A DNA stretch of 64,000 bases, from contig CM049314.1 in the NCBI GenBank assembly GCA_026874595.1, positions 60,925,300-60,989,299 of the forward strand. Reading direction: 5' to 3'. The position numbers and the translations under genes were made by a program. This DNA comes from Sipunculus nudus (Eukaryota; Annelida; Sipuncula; Golfingiida; Sipunculidae). Positions 24,761 to 36,699 of the stretch are shown here, piece by piece (the first letter of the stretch is position 1; the number at the start of each line of letters is the position of its first letter). A model generated the notes under the pieces. It had not been told where the DNA came from. It was given only the letters and a program-made list of their open reading frames with translations, and ran no database searches.

Positions 24761-27191
24761 TTAGCTCAGCTGACTTTCAGTCATGTTGGGCTATAGCGAT
24801 GGGTCTTTGGCTGTCGTCCTTCCGTCTGTCCGTCCGGCCGGCCGTCCGGCCGTTAGCAGGGCACAAATCGTAACCGTAGGGGCTAGGGCCATGAACTCTA
24901 TGCAGTCTTAGAGGTTCTAAAAAGATCTCCTTTCAAACCTGAAATTAGGTCACTGCGATCTATATTCTCGAAGCTATGGGGTGTGTTTGCGCCCCCAGAA
25001 ATAATTCTTTTAGCCAAAATTTTCATCCCAAACCATCCATCTTTCACATACAGCTCGCCTACCAACAGGAGAAGAACCATAATTATTTTGAGGTCACAAG
25101 GTCAAACGTCAAGGTCACAGAACCAACTTCTTTAAAAAGCCTGTGGATGCATTTTAAGCCAAACCTTTCATCCCAATTCTTTGATCTTTCACATATAGCT
25201 CACCTACTAAGTGGGAGAAGAATCCTATAGATGTTGAGGTCACAAGGTCAAAGGTCAGGGTCACAGGATCCACTTCTTTGAAAAGGTTGTGGACACATTT
25301 CAAGCTAGACCTTTCATTCCAAACCTTTAAGCACTGATATCGCTTCTCTGCCAACAGGGGAAAAGACCTGTTGATTTTGAGGTCAAAGGTCAAGTTCACA
25401 GCACCCTCTAATTGCGTGGAGTCATTTTCAGGCAAACTTTTCAATCTATACTTTCTATCTGTCATATATGGCTTACCTACCAATAGGGGAAGAAGCCTAT
25501 TGAAGTTGAGTTCAAAATGTCAAAGGTCAAGGTCACAATATTGTTCTCAATGCTTGTGAACAAAATTCAAGTGAAACTGTTCAACCCAAACCTTCAGTCT
25601 GTCACATAGGCCACATCTATGCATCACTCAATGTGATTCAAACTTCATATTTATGGGTCTTTTTGCATGAAGAAATAACTAATTGATTTTGAGGTCAACT
25701 GGTCAGGAGGTTAAAGGTTGCAGGTCTAAGTTATTCACTCATTGGTTGCCAAGTAATTACACCCGGCCAGATGTAATTGGTTAGTAGTTACCCATCATGT
25801 AGAAAGAATCCAGTTGATATGTGGGCAAAAGGCCAAGGTCATAGGTCAGGTCAACTTATTTTGTAGACCATCTCTATTTTTCTTGTATATATAAGCTTGC
25901 ACTCCAGCTGGTACATCTCACTGTGTGGCTGTAATTGTGAGTGACACTGGTGACATATGACTCCCTTTTGTATCAGGCTATTAAGTGATAAGGCTGAGTG
26001 ATAAGTACCTCGTTACTGCATAACAAAACACTGTTGTTGGAATACTTCAGCCAGGAATTAACACTATGAGAGTATAGTATTAGGGTTTAGCTACTGATTT
26101 ATAAGATGATGGAAACATTTTGCAGTTTATTTTATGGAATCATAGCAATAAACTTAGTTTCCTAGATATCTGAATATTAAAATATAAATCACCACATATA
26201 AAAGCAAGTGTTTGTTCTCATAATATGTGGATGTGTACTTGATTTAGGATGGCTTTGTTTTATTACAAGACTCTTAATCATGCTTTCTGCATTTCTTTTC
26301 GTTCAGGTTTTGCAGTTTACCAACCCTGCTGACCCCATTGAAAAGCAGAGTGATAATAAAAAATATTGGACGTACACTTTTACATTGGCATATCTGTAAA
26401 TCTGATATAAGCGCCTGATCATGCCTTTTGAATTGTTTTGGACATTCATTACTGTAACATCATTTGGAGGATTTGCCCCAAGTTTGGTCTCTTATTGGAG
26501 GATGTGTGATATCAAATGTCAGACTTGTCAGAAATCCATTATGTCTGCCAGTTAGCCACCTTAGAAATCCTTTTTTCAGTGCAGTTTCAGTAATTTTTCT
26601 TCAATTTTTGGTCCGATCTAGAGAATGGTTGTTGTCTGATTTCAGACCTGTCAGAAGTCCAAAATGGCCACCAGGCAACCATCTTTAAATTCCTTTTGAT
26701 CATATTATCTCAAGAACTGTTAAAGTGAAGGCAGTCGGACGTATATTAATGTAATCTTGCAAAGGATTAGGTCAAATATTTCTTAATAAATATTATCATC
26801 ATATATGAAAGTGCAGTACAGTTGGCTTGTATTGAATAAAAATTCATACAGGAGCACCTGTTTCTCAATAATTCTTGCATGGATTTCCTTGATTTTTTTG
26901 CTATATATTGTGATCTTGTATTTGCCCTTTGTTGTGTTCCTTTTGAGACTGACAGGTATCAAGTAAGCTATGGGAATAGTTCTGGATACCTTAACAATCA
27001 TACATTTTCCACAGACCATCAATTCACTGTGTTTTAACCAGACATAGGTGATATATATTTCAGTTGTCGTAGAAAATTTCAACAAATTGGCAAATTGGTT
27101 CTTCAAAATTTGACTGGAAGTTGTGAATCTCAGCCCATGATGTCGCAGGTCATGCTCGGCAGCTGAGCGTCATGACCCATGGGTCACTTGT
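24761..27191 (+). mobile_element. AGCTCAG-type element, copy 2
   Basis: It runs from TTAGCTCAGCTGAC to CAGCTGAGCGTCATGACCCA and TGGGTCACTTGTT. The 5' third has CCGTCCGGCCGGCCGTCC; the body has diverged units of about 145 bp, each with a 'CACCTACCAA..GGGGAAGA' segment and an AGGTCA/AAGGTCA cluster (25090-25860); the 3' third is shared with 44211-46631 almost line for line. The minus-strand open frames in it (for example 25154-25483) are repeat artefacts. Confidence 0.75.
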
Positions 27192-28387
27192 TTTTTGTTT
27201 TTTTTTTTTTTGTGGTGCTTTACTTGCAGTAATATGACAAAATCATCATTTTTTTGGTGCTGTCATTAATATATGTAATGGATCAGTTTAAGTTTATATT
27301 TTGCTCAGCCTTTATAAATGGTCATGTTGTATGCTCAATAACATGAATTGGTTATAAGTTTCTCAGATATAACAGGTGTTATTTTGATGTTTTGGAACTA
27401 CCTTTCTGTAATATGCACCTACCAAAAAGTGTGGTTGCTTTGCAATCTGCCATCAAAGGGGAAAACAGGGCAAACTGGTCCGACTGATAAGGTAATCAAT
27501 TATACTTGCTTTCTGAAACCCATTCACATAGAAAAAGTATTGCAATACACTTTTCATTTAATTGTGGGAAAAGTGAATATAATTTGATGATTATTGTTTC
27601 ACATAAATGTGCTTTGCCAATGTTTAAAATTGTATCACGTATTGTGTGCAGGGCCTGTAAGTCATAACTTGTTGACAGAACCGCAGCAACTTTAACTTTA
27701 AACACATGACAGGAACAAGTCAAATTAAGACATGGCGGTCACAATTAATTAATTATTATTGGACACTGGTTGAGCATGGAACATGTATCACTTGTCTGTT
27801 ACAAATATGATTGAAGGTGAACGTAGAAAGACAAGAGAAATAGCCATTGATTGTATTGTGTAATACAATTACATGTGCTGCATTTGTTTACATATATTTT
27901 GACTTTTTTACATGCTGTGTTACTTGCACAGAGAGCAAGGGATTTCTGATGTATATATATATATATAATTATGTTGTCTGTGTAAAACGGAATCTGGGCG
28001 AAGGATGTTCACATCTCTCTTTCAGAGGTGATCAGCATATTTATTATCTAATGCCCCGCAAAGCCAATTAAGGGACAAATCCGTTGCATTAATTGGTGAG
28101 TTAATATATTCAAGATGTTCTTGTGAAGTACTCTCTGTAATCATTTGGTAGCATAATAACAGTGTTCACCATGCACTTGATTTACGTGTATATGTTCAAG
28201 AATATATTCTAGATGATGTATATGTTATTCTCAAATCAGTAACATATCAGTATATTGTGAGAACATTGAAAGCAGTGTATTACCAAAGGAGATACGTAGC
28301 TTACGCATTGATATTGTCAGCTAATTACTCCCATGCATACTGCTGAATCAGTTGTGTGCATCTCTGTGTCATACCAAATGGCTTTAA

Positions 28388-28713
28388 GGCCAAAAAATAA
28401 GGTTTGGTTCTCAGGCACTTTTTTTCAGAAGTCAATGAATGCGGGTTTTTTTTTTTTTTTTTTTTTTTTGGTAAGTTTCGATTAAAATGTCAAATGAAAC
28501 GACAAAAGCATAATAATAACTTAATAATAACAAGTCAAAGCACTACATAACAAGGGAAATTTTATCAAAATTGTATGCTTTTATCTCCTTGAAAGAAATG
28601 TCCGAGCGGCTGGAGCTCTGTTTCTGTTGAAAATCAAAATCAAAATTTTTGATGCGGGGGTTTACAACTGACGCGGGCGGTGCCTGAGAACCATACCTTT
28701 TATTTTTTTGGCC
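28388..28713. mobile_element. Harbinger-like MITE with TAA duplication
   Basis: Inverted termini of about 31-34 bases begin GGCCAAAAAA and end inward at GGTTCTCAGGCAC. The flanks are TAA at 28385-28387 and TAA at 28714-28716. A 3-bp TWA duplication with GGCC-type ends fits PIF/Harbinger MITEs. The interior has a long T-run (28446-28469) and no coding potential. Confidence 0.65.
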
Positions 28714-29169
28714 TAACTATGTCAACGATGCCCCAGCATGGCAGTTAGGCTGCTAGTGCTAGCTGTGCTGGCAAGCTCTGCCCTAATTTTTTTTATTTGT
28801 TTTAATTTATAACCCAGCATGGGGTTTAAGACACAGTGCCTGTCCCCAGCGCTGAATTGGGCCATTCCTAAGTGTGTTTGTAATTGTATTGCCGATTCAG
28901 CTAACATTAAGACACCATCTGCATTCATTGGTGTTCTCTTTAGTCCTATATCAAGGAGATTATTGTATAATATTATTGTATATGTAAGCTCTGATTTTAA
29001 GCATGTTTATATGTGTGCGTGTGTGAATGAGAGAGTTTGTGCGTGTGTCCTTTTTAGAGATATATACACTTATAAATAAAGTATGAGAAAACAGAGCAAA
29101 TACCCCTGCTGACACAGCCAGGTAATACTTAAACACATGCATATTGATGATTAGTCGAGACACTTCCAT

Positions 29170-29472
29170 ATGCTGACATCTATGATGGTGCCATCTTTCC
29201 TACTCATTCTAATAGGATGTGTTTCTCCTGTGGGGTCTTGTAGAGCAGAGATATCTTTCTCTGTTCTCCGGCGTGTGGAAACTCAAGTGCGATCAAACAT
29301 ATCCGAGGAAAGGTTGGCAGGTTTGACCATGATGGCTGTGCACTACACGGAGGCAAGGAGACTCTGCACTGAAGATGTTGTAAACGCTTCATACAAGCCA
29401 ACCCCAGGCGCCTCTTTTGCAACTCAGTGTTATTTGAGGATGAGGGGAATTAATAGGTTCTCTGTAGTGTAG
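29170..29472 (+). pseudogene. hAT transposase C-terminal remnant
   Basis: The frame encodes AEISFSVLRRVETQVRSNIS followed by EERLAGLTMM. This fits the 'AErsFS-LRR-KT-lRS-m-eeRL-gLall' pattern of the C-terminal hAT dimerisation domain seen in domesticated and transposon-encoded ZMYM1-like proteins. Only the last ~60 residues of the domain are present; the frame is closed upstream by a stop at 29152, and no catalytic domain is detectable nearby. It is a decayed fragment, not a functional gene. Confidence 0.6.
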
Positions 29473-29699
29473 TAGTTCACTGCCATGTTTCTGGTTCAAT
29501 CAGAAGGGTAGTTTCTTTGTCTGCCATGGAATTTCAATAATTTTACTGAATTCAATAAAATATTCATAATTTTAGTATTCTCTTTATTTCTAATTAAAGC
29601 GAAAATGCCCTTCGGGGGGTCTCGTATTTTCCCGTAGCATTTACACCCCCCCCCCCCCCCTTCTCAAAATCCTAGATTCCCCTCTGCCTAGGCTCTGTA

Positions 29700-30060
29700 T
29701 GTTCTGACATTTATTATTAATTTCTGTGACAGTGAGATATACACACGACATGACAAAATGCACCTGACCCCAGGCATACAGCAGCTGGCCTGTATTTACC
29801 GATGACCTAGATGTACTACACACGCTTGGATCATCATTGTGTATATATATGTACCTTGAGACTACAGACTAGACGCTGTCATTATGGAGCAGCTATGACT
29901 CGTGAATGGTGCACGAGCACGTAGGTCTAAACATTGGTGTGCGGAGTTACAACACACATTTGTATGACCCAAGTCAACTAGCATTGGGGTTAGCATTATA
30001 ATAAACAGGGTAAGTGTCAGTCTATCCCAACCAGGGAAGGGTAATAATAATGTGTTGGGT
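29700..30060 (+). repeat. Segmental duplication, C-side 5' flank part 2
   Basis: It aligns with 41920-42270: shared GACAGTGAGATATACACACG, GTCTAAACATTGGTGTGCGG and TACAACACACATT(T/C)GTATGA in order. It is separated from part 1 (21490-22095) by about 7.6 kb that is absent next to copy D. Confidence 0.75.
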
Positions 30061-30941
30061 AATAGTGCTGAAAAATCAGTTAATCAAAATAAGAGTATAT
30101 TCTAACATTAAATCCGTGAAGGTCATGTGCAATCTCCATCGAAACATGAAATTAGGCCATGGTGACCTATTTTCTTTGAGCTGTGGACCAAAGGTCAGTA
30201 AGCAAGACAGGGAACAAACTGTATCCGTTGGCCACAAAATATTCTTACATCATCCAGAGTTGGTCTCGGCAAATGTCAACGCAAACATGAAATCAGGTCA
30301 TTGTGATAAATATTTTGCGATAAATACGAAATAAACATTATTTTAACACCCAGAGAGCAAGATAGGACACAACTTTTATCCCATGCCCCGTGAATATTCT
30401 AACATAACATACATGTAGGTTTCGGGCATATCTTCTCCGAAACGTGAAATAAGGTCATAATGACCTAGATACGGGCCATTGACAAGATTAACAGGGTTAA
30501 AAAAGTCAGACAGGTCACGAAACATAACTATTGGATCTAGTAATATCTTACTTAATGTAATGGGAGGAATGGTAATGACTCATTGGGCATCTGAATAAGA
30601 TCACTGTGATCTATATTCTGCAATATATGTAAAAGAACATGATTTGAGCGCGCAGAGGTCAGATGGACCCAAAGTAAAACAGCTGGACGTTGTACTTCTA
30701 ACCTAGCATCTCCAGAGTTCCTGTGAAAATTTTCTTGGAAACCCGACTAAATAAGATTGTTGCAACATATTTTATAAGGACTATGGCAAAAAACATGTTT
30801 TTTTCACACTCTCGACTATACTACCCATTTTTGAAGGCTCCTAAACGAATATATTTCACTTCATCATAACATCAGAAATTAAACATGCATGATCTGTATT
30901 TCAGATTAAGCTGAGCGTTGTGGCCAATGGGCCACTTGTTA
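30061..30941 (+). mobile_element. Divergent AGCTCAG-type element upstream of copy C
   Basis: It ends with AGATTAAGCTGAGCGTTGTG and GGGCCACTTGTT, the family's 3' terminus; the 5' hairpin is not recognisable. The body has about 145-bp units, each with a GAAACATGAAAT-like word and an AGGTCA-centred dyad (30154, 30295, 30452, 30598). The same terminus sits at the same place upstream of copy D (42490-42533), so the insertion predates the C/D duplication. Confidence 0.6.
30154..30612 (+). promoter_or_regulatory. Four spaced IR3 dyads (ERE-like) upstream of copy C
   Basis: AGGCCATGGTGACCT (30154-30168), AGGTCATTGTGATAA (30295-30309), AGGTCATAATGACCT (30452-30466, a perfect consensus inverted repeat with 3-base spacer) and AGATCACTGTGATCT (30598-30612) lie 530-990 bases before the copy C ATG. 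They are units of a repeat. Whether any receptor uses them is unknown. Confidence 0.35.
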
Positions 30942-31145
30942 TGAAGCAGCAATTCAATAAGTGGACCATTACCTACTGTCTCGCATGCAAGGTGTCAACA
31001 GGTGTTTAGATCTTGCTGTATGAGGCAAAATAAATGAAATTCTGTGTCAGACTGTATTGTGATCAGAAAGCTAAAAAACCAAAATTAAAAAAAACTAACA
31101 AACGAATTTAAAACAATCCATTTTCCTTCCACAGAAATTGATGCC

Positions 31146-31473
31146 ATGGGGTTTGAAATATTTCTGTACGTGGGACTGGCAGTCGTCCTCCATTTTGTCA
31201 TTGAGTACTTCCGGAGGAAACCCCAGGTTGACAACATATCTTCTAAATCCGTTCTGATCACTGGCTGTGACACAGGGTTCGGGAACCTGCTCGCTAAGAG
31301 ACTGAATGGTTTAGGATGCCGGGTGTTCGCAGCTTGTTACACCCAGAAGGGAGCTGATGAACTGCGGAGCTGTTCCTCGTCTCGTCTGGAGACTGTGCTG
31401 CTGGATGTGACGAAGACTGACAGCATTAAAAGTGCCCACAAGTATGTTGCGGAGAGACTTGGTCCAAATGAAG
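31146..31473 (+). CDS. SDR copy C exon 1
   Basis: The start is GCCATGG at 31146. An upstream ATG at 31141 is out of frame. TTTTCCTTCCACAG ends 10 bases before the start and looks like the acceptor of a 5' UTR intron. The donor is GTATAG at 31474. Confidence 0.92.
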
Positions 31474-34045
31474 GTATAGTAGCATTCATTGGTACATCTG
31501 TTTTAAACAGGAGAGAGAACATACGTTTTATCGTAATTGCTGGTCCAACAGTTTGAAGTGTACTTTTGATGTGGCGTGATATCGGACTAGGTCTTGAGGC
31601 TTCTGGACTCGGACTCGGAGGTCACGGCAGGCGACATTCGACCCAGTCTATCTCATATTCATTAGATACATCACTATTGAGGCTGAGGCTTAAGAAAACA
31701 TATATAAGCAAACTATTGACACAAAACGTTTAGACATTACCAGCCTATATTCCTGCCTCTGGAGCTTAATGTAATTAAACAAGGAAGTGATTTATATAGG
31801 CATGTATAAACCAAAATAGAAATGCACCTAATAATTCAAAGTTCCCATTCTAACATACTTTAAAAATATACATATAATTTCACTTAACTCTGACACGAGA
31901 TAGTACAAAAGACTCCGAGTCAAGGAATGGGGCCTTAGATCCGAACCTCAAGGACTCGGAATGTTTTGGACTCTTGTATTGTTTTCGCACTCGGATGGTG
32001 TGGACTCGCCTACAGTACTGTTAGAGAATCAACAATAATGAAAACAATTCACTAAACTTGGTAGGATGAGTATTCAGGTTGCCCAAAGATACCAAATGTA
32101 TATCTGCATGATCATTTACCATTTACCATTACGTGTTTTGGCATAGTTATTGTTACAAGAATAATAGTTTATAAACAACGTAATAATATGCAACGGCCTT
32201 AACAAATGTAAGGTAAACACAAAACACTCTACATACCGACAAGGAGTCACAACTACTAGTCTCGCATTGTTAATGTGATGCACAGTATCCTTGTTTTTAG
32301 GTCATGATGTATATGAGAGCACTTGTTAGAAAACTGGGGGGAAAAGTCCCTCTAACAATACAAGAACACGACAATAGTAAAAACACTAATAATAATAATC
32401 AAACCATAACAGCTTGAAAGCAATCAGACAGTGCAGACCTCCACCAATGCAGTTTCGTTTCAACATGTTGTCATTCTTTTTAAAAGGTTGTTCTATCGTA
32501 ACTTGTGGCTAATAATATGATGTGTGTCAGGTAATATTTAGCATTATATCACTACCATATATTTGTAACATAATTTGTATAACTGAGTTATATTTCACAC
32601 AAAAGAAGATAACATGTTAAAATAATAGTATAAAACTCAGGGAAAAGGTGTGTCACGATTAACGAGCTCCATTCACTAGCTACTTATATTACAATGGCTC
32701 TGGACCTTGACCGCATCAAAGGAAATAGCCGTATGCCACAATGAAAAGAAAGCTTTTGAATGAAAAAAAAAACACATAATATCATGATCCAGTTCACTTT
32801 TAAAATTATTTGAATTGTTCCTTGGGTATTTTTCTAAACCTCCGAAAAAAAATATTCAACAAAATCTGTTCAGACATTTGGGCGTAAATTTGCCGTCAGA
32901 CAAAGCAGGGATAGAGTGTAATACCTCTCGCCGCCTGGCGGTGTTATAATAAAGTTCATCTTGACTGTTCCCTTTTTTTCTATGTTCCCTTTTAAGCACA
33001 GAGAGGTATATTAAATAATATAAAAGCACAGAACAGACCATCTTACGGTGCAAATGTCATTTGCTTCATTGACAATAATAGCGTTTGTTACCAGTTTAAT
33101 TTCAAAACATGATTTATTACCGTAAAAACCGCAATCGATGATGATTACCGTAAATACTTTTCAGGACTCTGGGGTCTGGTGAATAATGCTGGGATCATTG
33201 AGATGGTTCAAGTTCCACCTGAATACAATATCAGAAAGGATTACCAGGAGGTCCTAGATGTCAACTTACTGGGCATGGTAGACGTATCTCTGCATTTTTT
33301 ACCTCTACTAGCAAAGAGTAAGGGGCGGCTAGTTAACATGGCTAGCATCGCTGGAAGAATGAGTTTGTTTGTAAACTTGATATACCATGTCAGCAAGTAT
33401 GGGGTCGAAGCGTTCTCGGATGGATTAAGGTAGGCTGCCTGCTGAAATGAAAACGAAAAAATATTGATTTTCTTTTCCTTTAATATATATATATAAAGTA
33501 TATATATTGTTACGGGGTGACATAAAAGCGGACCGAACTGCTAGCGAAGCGGTTGGTACGCCGGACTTGTGCGCCACCGACACGGTTCGAATCCGGGATC
33601 GGCCCAGTATTTTCCCCTGAATAATTTGTCAAACAAAATTAACAAAATGTGGACTCCTCCAACGTGACGGTAAACTTTGTGGCCCAGGGAATAAGCTCAC
33701 CAGAGTGTGACTCCTGGGATAATTAGTATTGCTCTGTTAGCAGAACCTCTTAAGAGGGGGTATGTCACGGAGACATAAAAGCTGACCGAACTGCATTTCT
33801 AGCGAAGCGGGCGGTACGCCGGACTTGTGCGCCACTGTTATGGGTTCGAATTCCGGATCGGACCAACATTTTTCCCCTGAAAAATTTGTCTTTGTTACAA
33901 TATATTTATATATATTTATATATATATATCTATATATATATACTAGTTATATATAATGAATACAAAGAAACCGACTTTTCTGTGTATTCATATTCCATTT
34001 ATACAATGAACCAGCAAGGCTATTGATACCCCTCTCTCTCTCTCT

Positions 34046-34084
<39 letters not shown>

Positions 34085-34089
34085 CATAC

Positions 34090-34151
<62 letters not shown>

Positions 34152-36699
34152 TGCTAAAAACATGAAAGCCAGATACAATGATCAAAATAGTAAAAGTTTT
34201 TTTTATTAAAACGTTGAAGTTAAGAGCAAACAATTAAACTTTGAAACGTTATTGATTTTCTAAAAAATATATGACTAAAATGGCCAATTAGGTTCCAACT
34301 AACATGTGCCCATTCAAACCGAGGAGTTGAAATTTGCATCTCCAATATCAGTTACATTTGTAAATAATTTTTAACTGAAGTTATGTCAAAGTTTCGATCG
34401 GTGACATTATGTTCTAAAAGATATTAAGTACTTTAAATTCAGTAATTCAACAGAGTGACAAAAATGTAGCTATATAAATTGCATTTTAGAACTAGAAGAC
34501 AAATGTCAATACAATAAAAGGATTATGCAGCCCAAGTAATAGTTAATTTAGATACTGACCACAGTGATTCTCAATCTCGGACTTTCAAGACATCTTTTTT
34601 ATGGGACCAGCCCTATGTTCCCCGGTACCTATGTTCCCCTAATCCATATGTCTTGTTTATATATTTAAGTACAGTGACAAGCATTTAAAAAGGACACAAT
34701 TTGGTTGTTAGATAAAAAATAAAAATGAAAAAAAAAATGAAGCCTTTAGTAATAACTGTAAAATGATGGACTTCTGAAGGTAAAAATGATTTTCTTCAAC
34801 ACATTTAAAATATGTTATCGTTAATGATTATCGGGGTCGATGTCTTTAAAGTTAATGTATTATTGGTGAAAAAAAATCATTCAAGGGCAGTATCGGGTAA
34901 CATAGGTACGTACCCTCATTGATAATTATTTGATGTTAAAGGCCCTATATGAAGAGGCACGGCGTCCATGTAGCCATAATTGAACCATCCACGTTCGCAA
35001 CTCCAATCGCCGCGGAGGGACCGGCGAGGGCCAGGATACAGCGAGGCTACGACAGAATGCCTCCGGAAGACCAGGAAGTGCTCGGTAGTGACTATGTAGA
35101 CAGATGTAAGTGAAGTAATTCTGTTCTGATAATTTACCATCACATTTTTAACAGTTCTCCATTAGGTTTGTCGTATGTTTTATTTGTTTAAATATGGAAT
35201 CCGCAACGAATTATTGATCTGTAGAAATATCACAGACAAAACAATTAAGAGATGCATTGAAACATTTATAGACCTATATAATTAGTAAAAAAATTATACT
35301 GTCATTTATATCTTATATGATTCCTGCAAGTGTTATAAAATAATGTATGATGTAAAAGGGGTATAAAATTAACAGTATTAGTATTTAAAGTTTTGAAATA
35401 TCATTCGACTTCGAATACACTAAAATTTAGCCTAAATTTCAAGGCTTAGTAGCTATTTAGACGAAGCCGATATTTGACATGTCATTCATGCCAAGAACTA
35501 CAGTTAAAGATCGCCAACACCTTAAAAAAGCTTCGCAAAGCAGTATATCTTGATATACGCCAGGCGCAGGGACGTTCCATTAAAAAGGAAATATAAAGCA
35601 ATATTGAATCCCTGATAATTAATGTTTTATAAATATTATTGTGATTTTAGTTCATTTAATGTAGTACCCAAGTCCGATACTAGATGCTTCTCGGTTAACA
35701 TTCAGTTTTGCAAGTGGATTTTTAAGTTTATTGTTCTAAATCAAGTATCCATTCAGGTGTCACATTGATCACAAAGCGCATTATATAGAATACCCTTGTC
35801 CCAAACGTATACAATTCAATATTCAGACTTTTTATTTTAGTTCTGCTGAAACATTTTATCCTGTGTGAGTTTGAGTCATGATTAATAAGGAATGTATTTT
35901 AGATTACGGAGGTAACTTTATATCTATCTTTGTATTCTTTACAATTTATGTATAGCTCATAATAGCTCATAATCATCAAATTTTATGAGGACGTGCAATT
36001 TTACAAATGAATTCTGAATGTGTATCACCTCCTCCCATAACCACCGCGTCATCCACGTAGGTATTTTGATAAGGCTTCCCTAAACACTGACCCATCCATA
36101 GAATGTGCGCGAGGCCTGAATAAATATGCTTATCTACATTTTAAGATATACTTATTTCGAGAAGCAAAAATGGCTTATCTATGGACACCCTTTTGTTTTA
36201 ATCGCCATAGAGTGGGTTTCCTCACATAGACAGAAAGGTCAAAGAGGAGGTTTCACGCCAGAAGTAGCTGAACCAATTTGTGAAATAAGGAACGAGCCTA
36301 TGGGAAAGCGATTTCCTGGTCACATGATAGCTCTCGCCTTCTCCCGGTCACTTCCCCGACCGCAAAACAAACAAAATCATTGAAACATCAAACTTCCCAG
36401 AGATCAGTCAAGGAAATCATTCACCCATGGGTCACTTGTTTTATTTTTAAAAACCAGTTGCTGACACCTTCTTGCCGATGGTGGAAAAGGAAGCCAACAA
36501 GGACTTGGAGTGGGTGGTGGATTCTTACCAGCACGCGCTGTTTGCTGTGAACCCAAAGAAACGTTACAGCTGTGGATGGGACTGTCGCCTGTTCTTACTC
36601 CCGCTCACCTACATGCCGTCTTGTATACAGGACTTTGTATTTTCCAGAATGTTAAAAGAACTGTTGCCATCAGCTGCTTTGACTAAATTGAGACAGTAG
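31146..36699 (+). CDS. SDR copy C: retinol dehydrogenase/17-beta-HSD6-like, complete
   Basis: Exons 31146-31473, 33165-33429, 34942-35105 and 36458-36699 give 332 residues. N-terminal anchor at residues about 5-22 before RRK; TGCDTGFG at 39-46; NNAG at 116-119; catalytic N143, S170, Y183, K187; C-terminal RYSCGWDCRL. All splice sites are GT-AG. It shares the predicted membrane-bound NAD(P)-dependent oxidoreductase role with B. Protein sequence, introns and flanks are closest to copy D, so the two are a recent duplicate pair. Its introns are 1.35-1.7 kb and hold SINE-like and (TA)n sequence, and intron 3 ends in the tail of an AGCTCAG-type repeat 17 bases before exon 4. Confidence 0.93.
31590..32020 (+). 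repeat. GGACTCGG-rich repeat in copy C intron 1
   Basis: Clusters of GGACTCGGACTCGG and related words occur at both ends (31600-31625 and 31915-32010) with AT-rich sequence between. The orthologous block is in copy D intron 1, so it predates the duplication. A degraded relative is at 2326-2425. Confidence 0.6.
33165..33429 (+). CDS. SDR copy C exon 2
   Basis: The acceptor ATACTTTTCAG ends at 33164 and the donor GTAGGC begins at 33430. It encodes GLWGLVNNAG through the YHVSK active site. It provides the intact reference for the damaged start of copy D exon 2. Confidence 0.92.
33505..33900 (+). mobile_element. Two tandem tRNA-derived SINE-like units
   Basis: Each unit has a tRNA-like head after GACCGAACTG: A-box-like TAGCGAAGCGGTTGGTACG (33542-33560; 33800-33818 in unit 2) and B-box GGTTCGAATCC (33584-33594; 33843-33853 in unit 2, degraded). 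Units repeat at about 258 bp and share the lead CATAAAAGC and the tail TTTTCCCCTGAA. No intact tRNA cloverleaf is expected from the flanks. Confidence 0.65.
33898..34150. repeat. TA-rich microsatellite block in copy C intron 2
   Basis: Interrupted TATATTTA and pure (TA)n tracts surround a TTCTGTGTATTCATATTCCA segment that also flanks the tracts in copy D intron 2 (47837-47960). Confidence 0.85.
34942..35105 (+). CDS. SDR copy C exon 3
   Basis: The acceptor is TTAAAG (34941), weak in pyrimidines but conserved in D and similar in A. The donor is GTAAGT. It encodes PYMKRHGVHVAIIEPSTFAT through DYVDR. Confidence 0.9.
36240..36442 (+). mobile_element. 3' part of an AGCTCAG-type element in copy C intron 3
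   Basis: Only the terminal CACCCATGGGTCACTTGTTTT is clearly recognisable (about 36420-36442); the left limit is uncertain. Copy D lacks it and has a plain T-rich tract before its exon 4 acceptor instead. Confidence 0.5.
36458..36699 (+). CDS. SDR copy C exon 4
   Basis: The acceptor AAAACCAG ends at 36457 and the stop is TAG at 36697-36699. It encodes the helix with EKEANKDLEWVVDSYQHALF and the RYSCGWDCRL motif. Its upstream polypyrimidine stretch is derived from a repeat end. Confidence 0.92.

Larger units (their letters stand above)
17933..31140. other. Intergenic region between copies B and C, mostly mobile DNA
   Basis: About 13 kb with no intact gene. It contains two AGCTCAG-type elements (18101-21062 and 24761-27191), a nested hAT-like element, the duplicated 5' flank segments shared with copy D (21490-22095 and 29700-30060), a hAT transposase remnant, a Harbinger-like MITE, and a divergent AGCTCAG-type element immediately upstream of copy C. 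22100-24760 has (TA)n, (TTA)n, poly-G/poly-C tracts and otherwise unrecognised sequence. 27195-28380 is unrecognised. Confidence 0.6.

Noticed and set aside
25154-25483. Minus-strand open frames with recurring VTLTFDL-type peptide (also 44606-44935, 56515-56835, 56793-57116)
   Set aside because: They are the antisense reading of the AGGTCA/AAGGTCA tandem units. They recur with each repeat, have no start/stop conservation or domain, and sit wholly inside mobile DNA.
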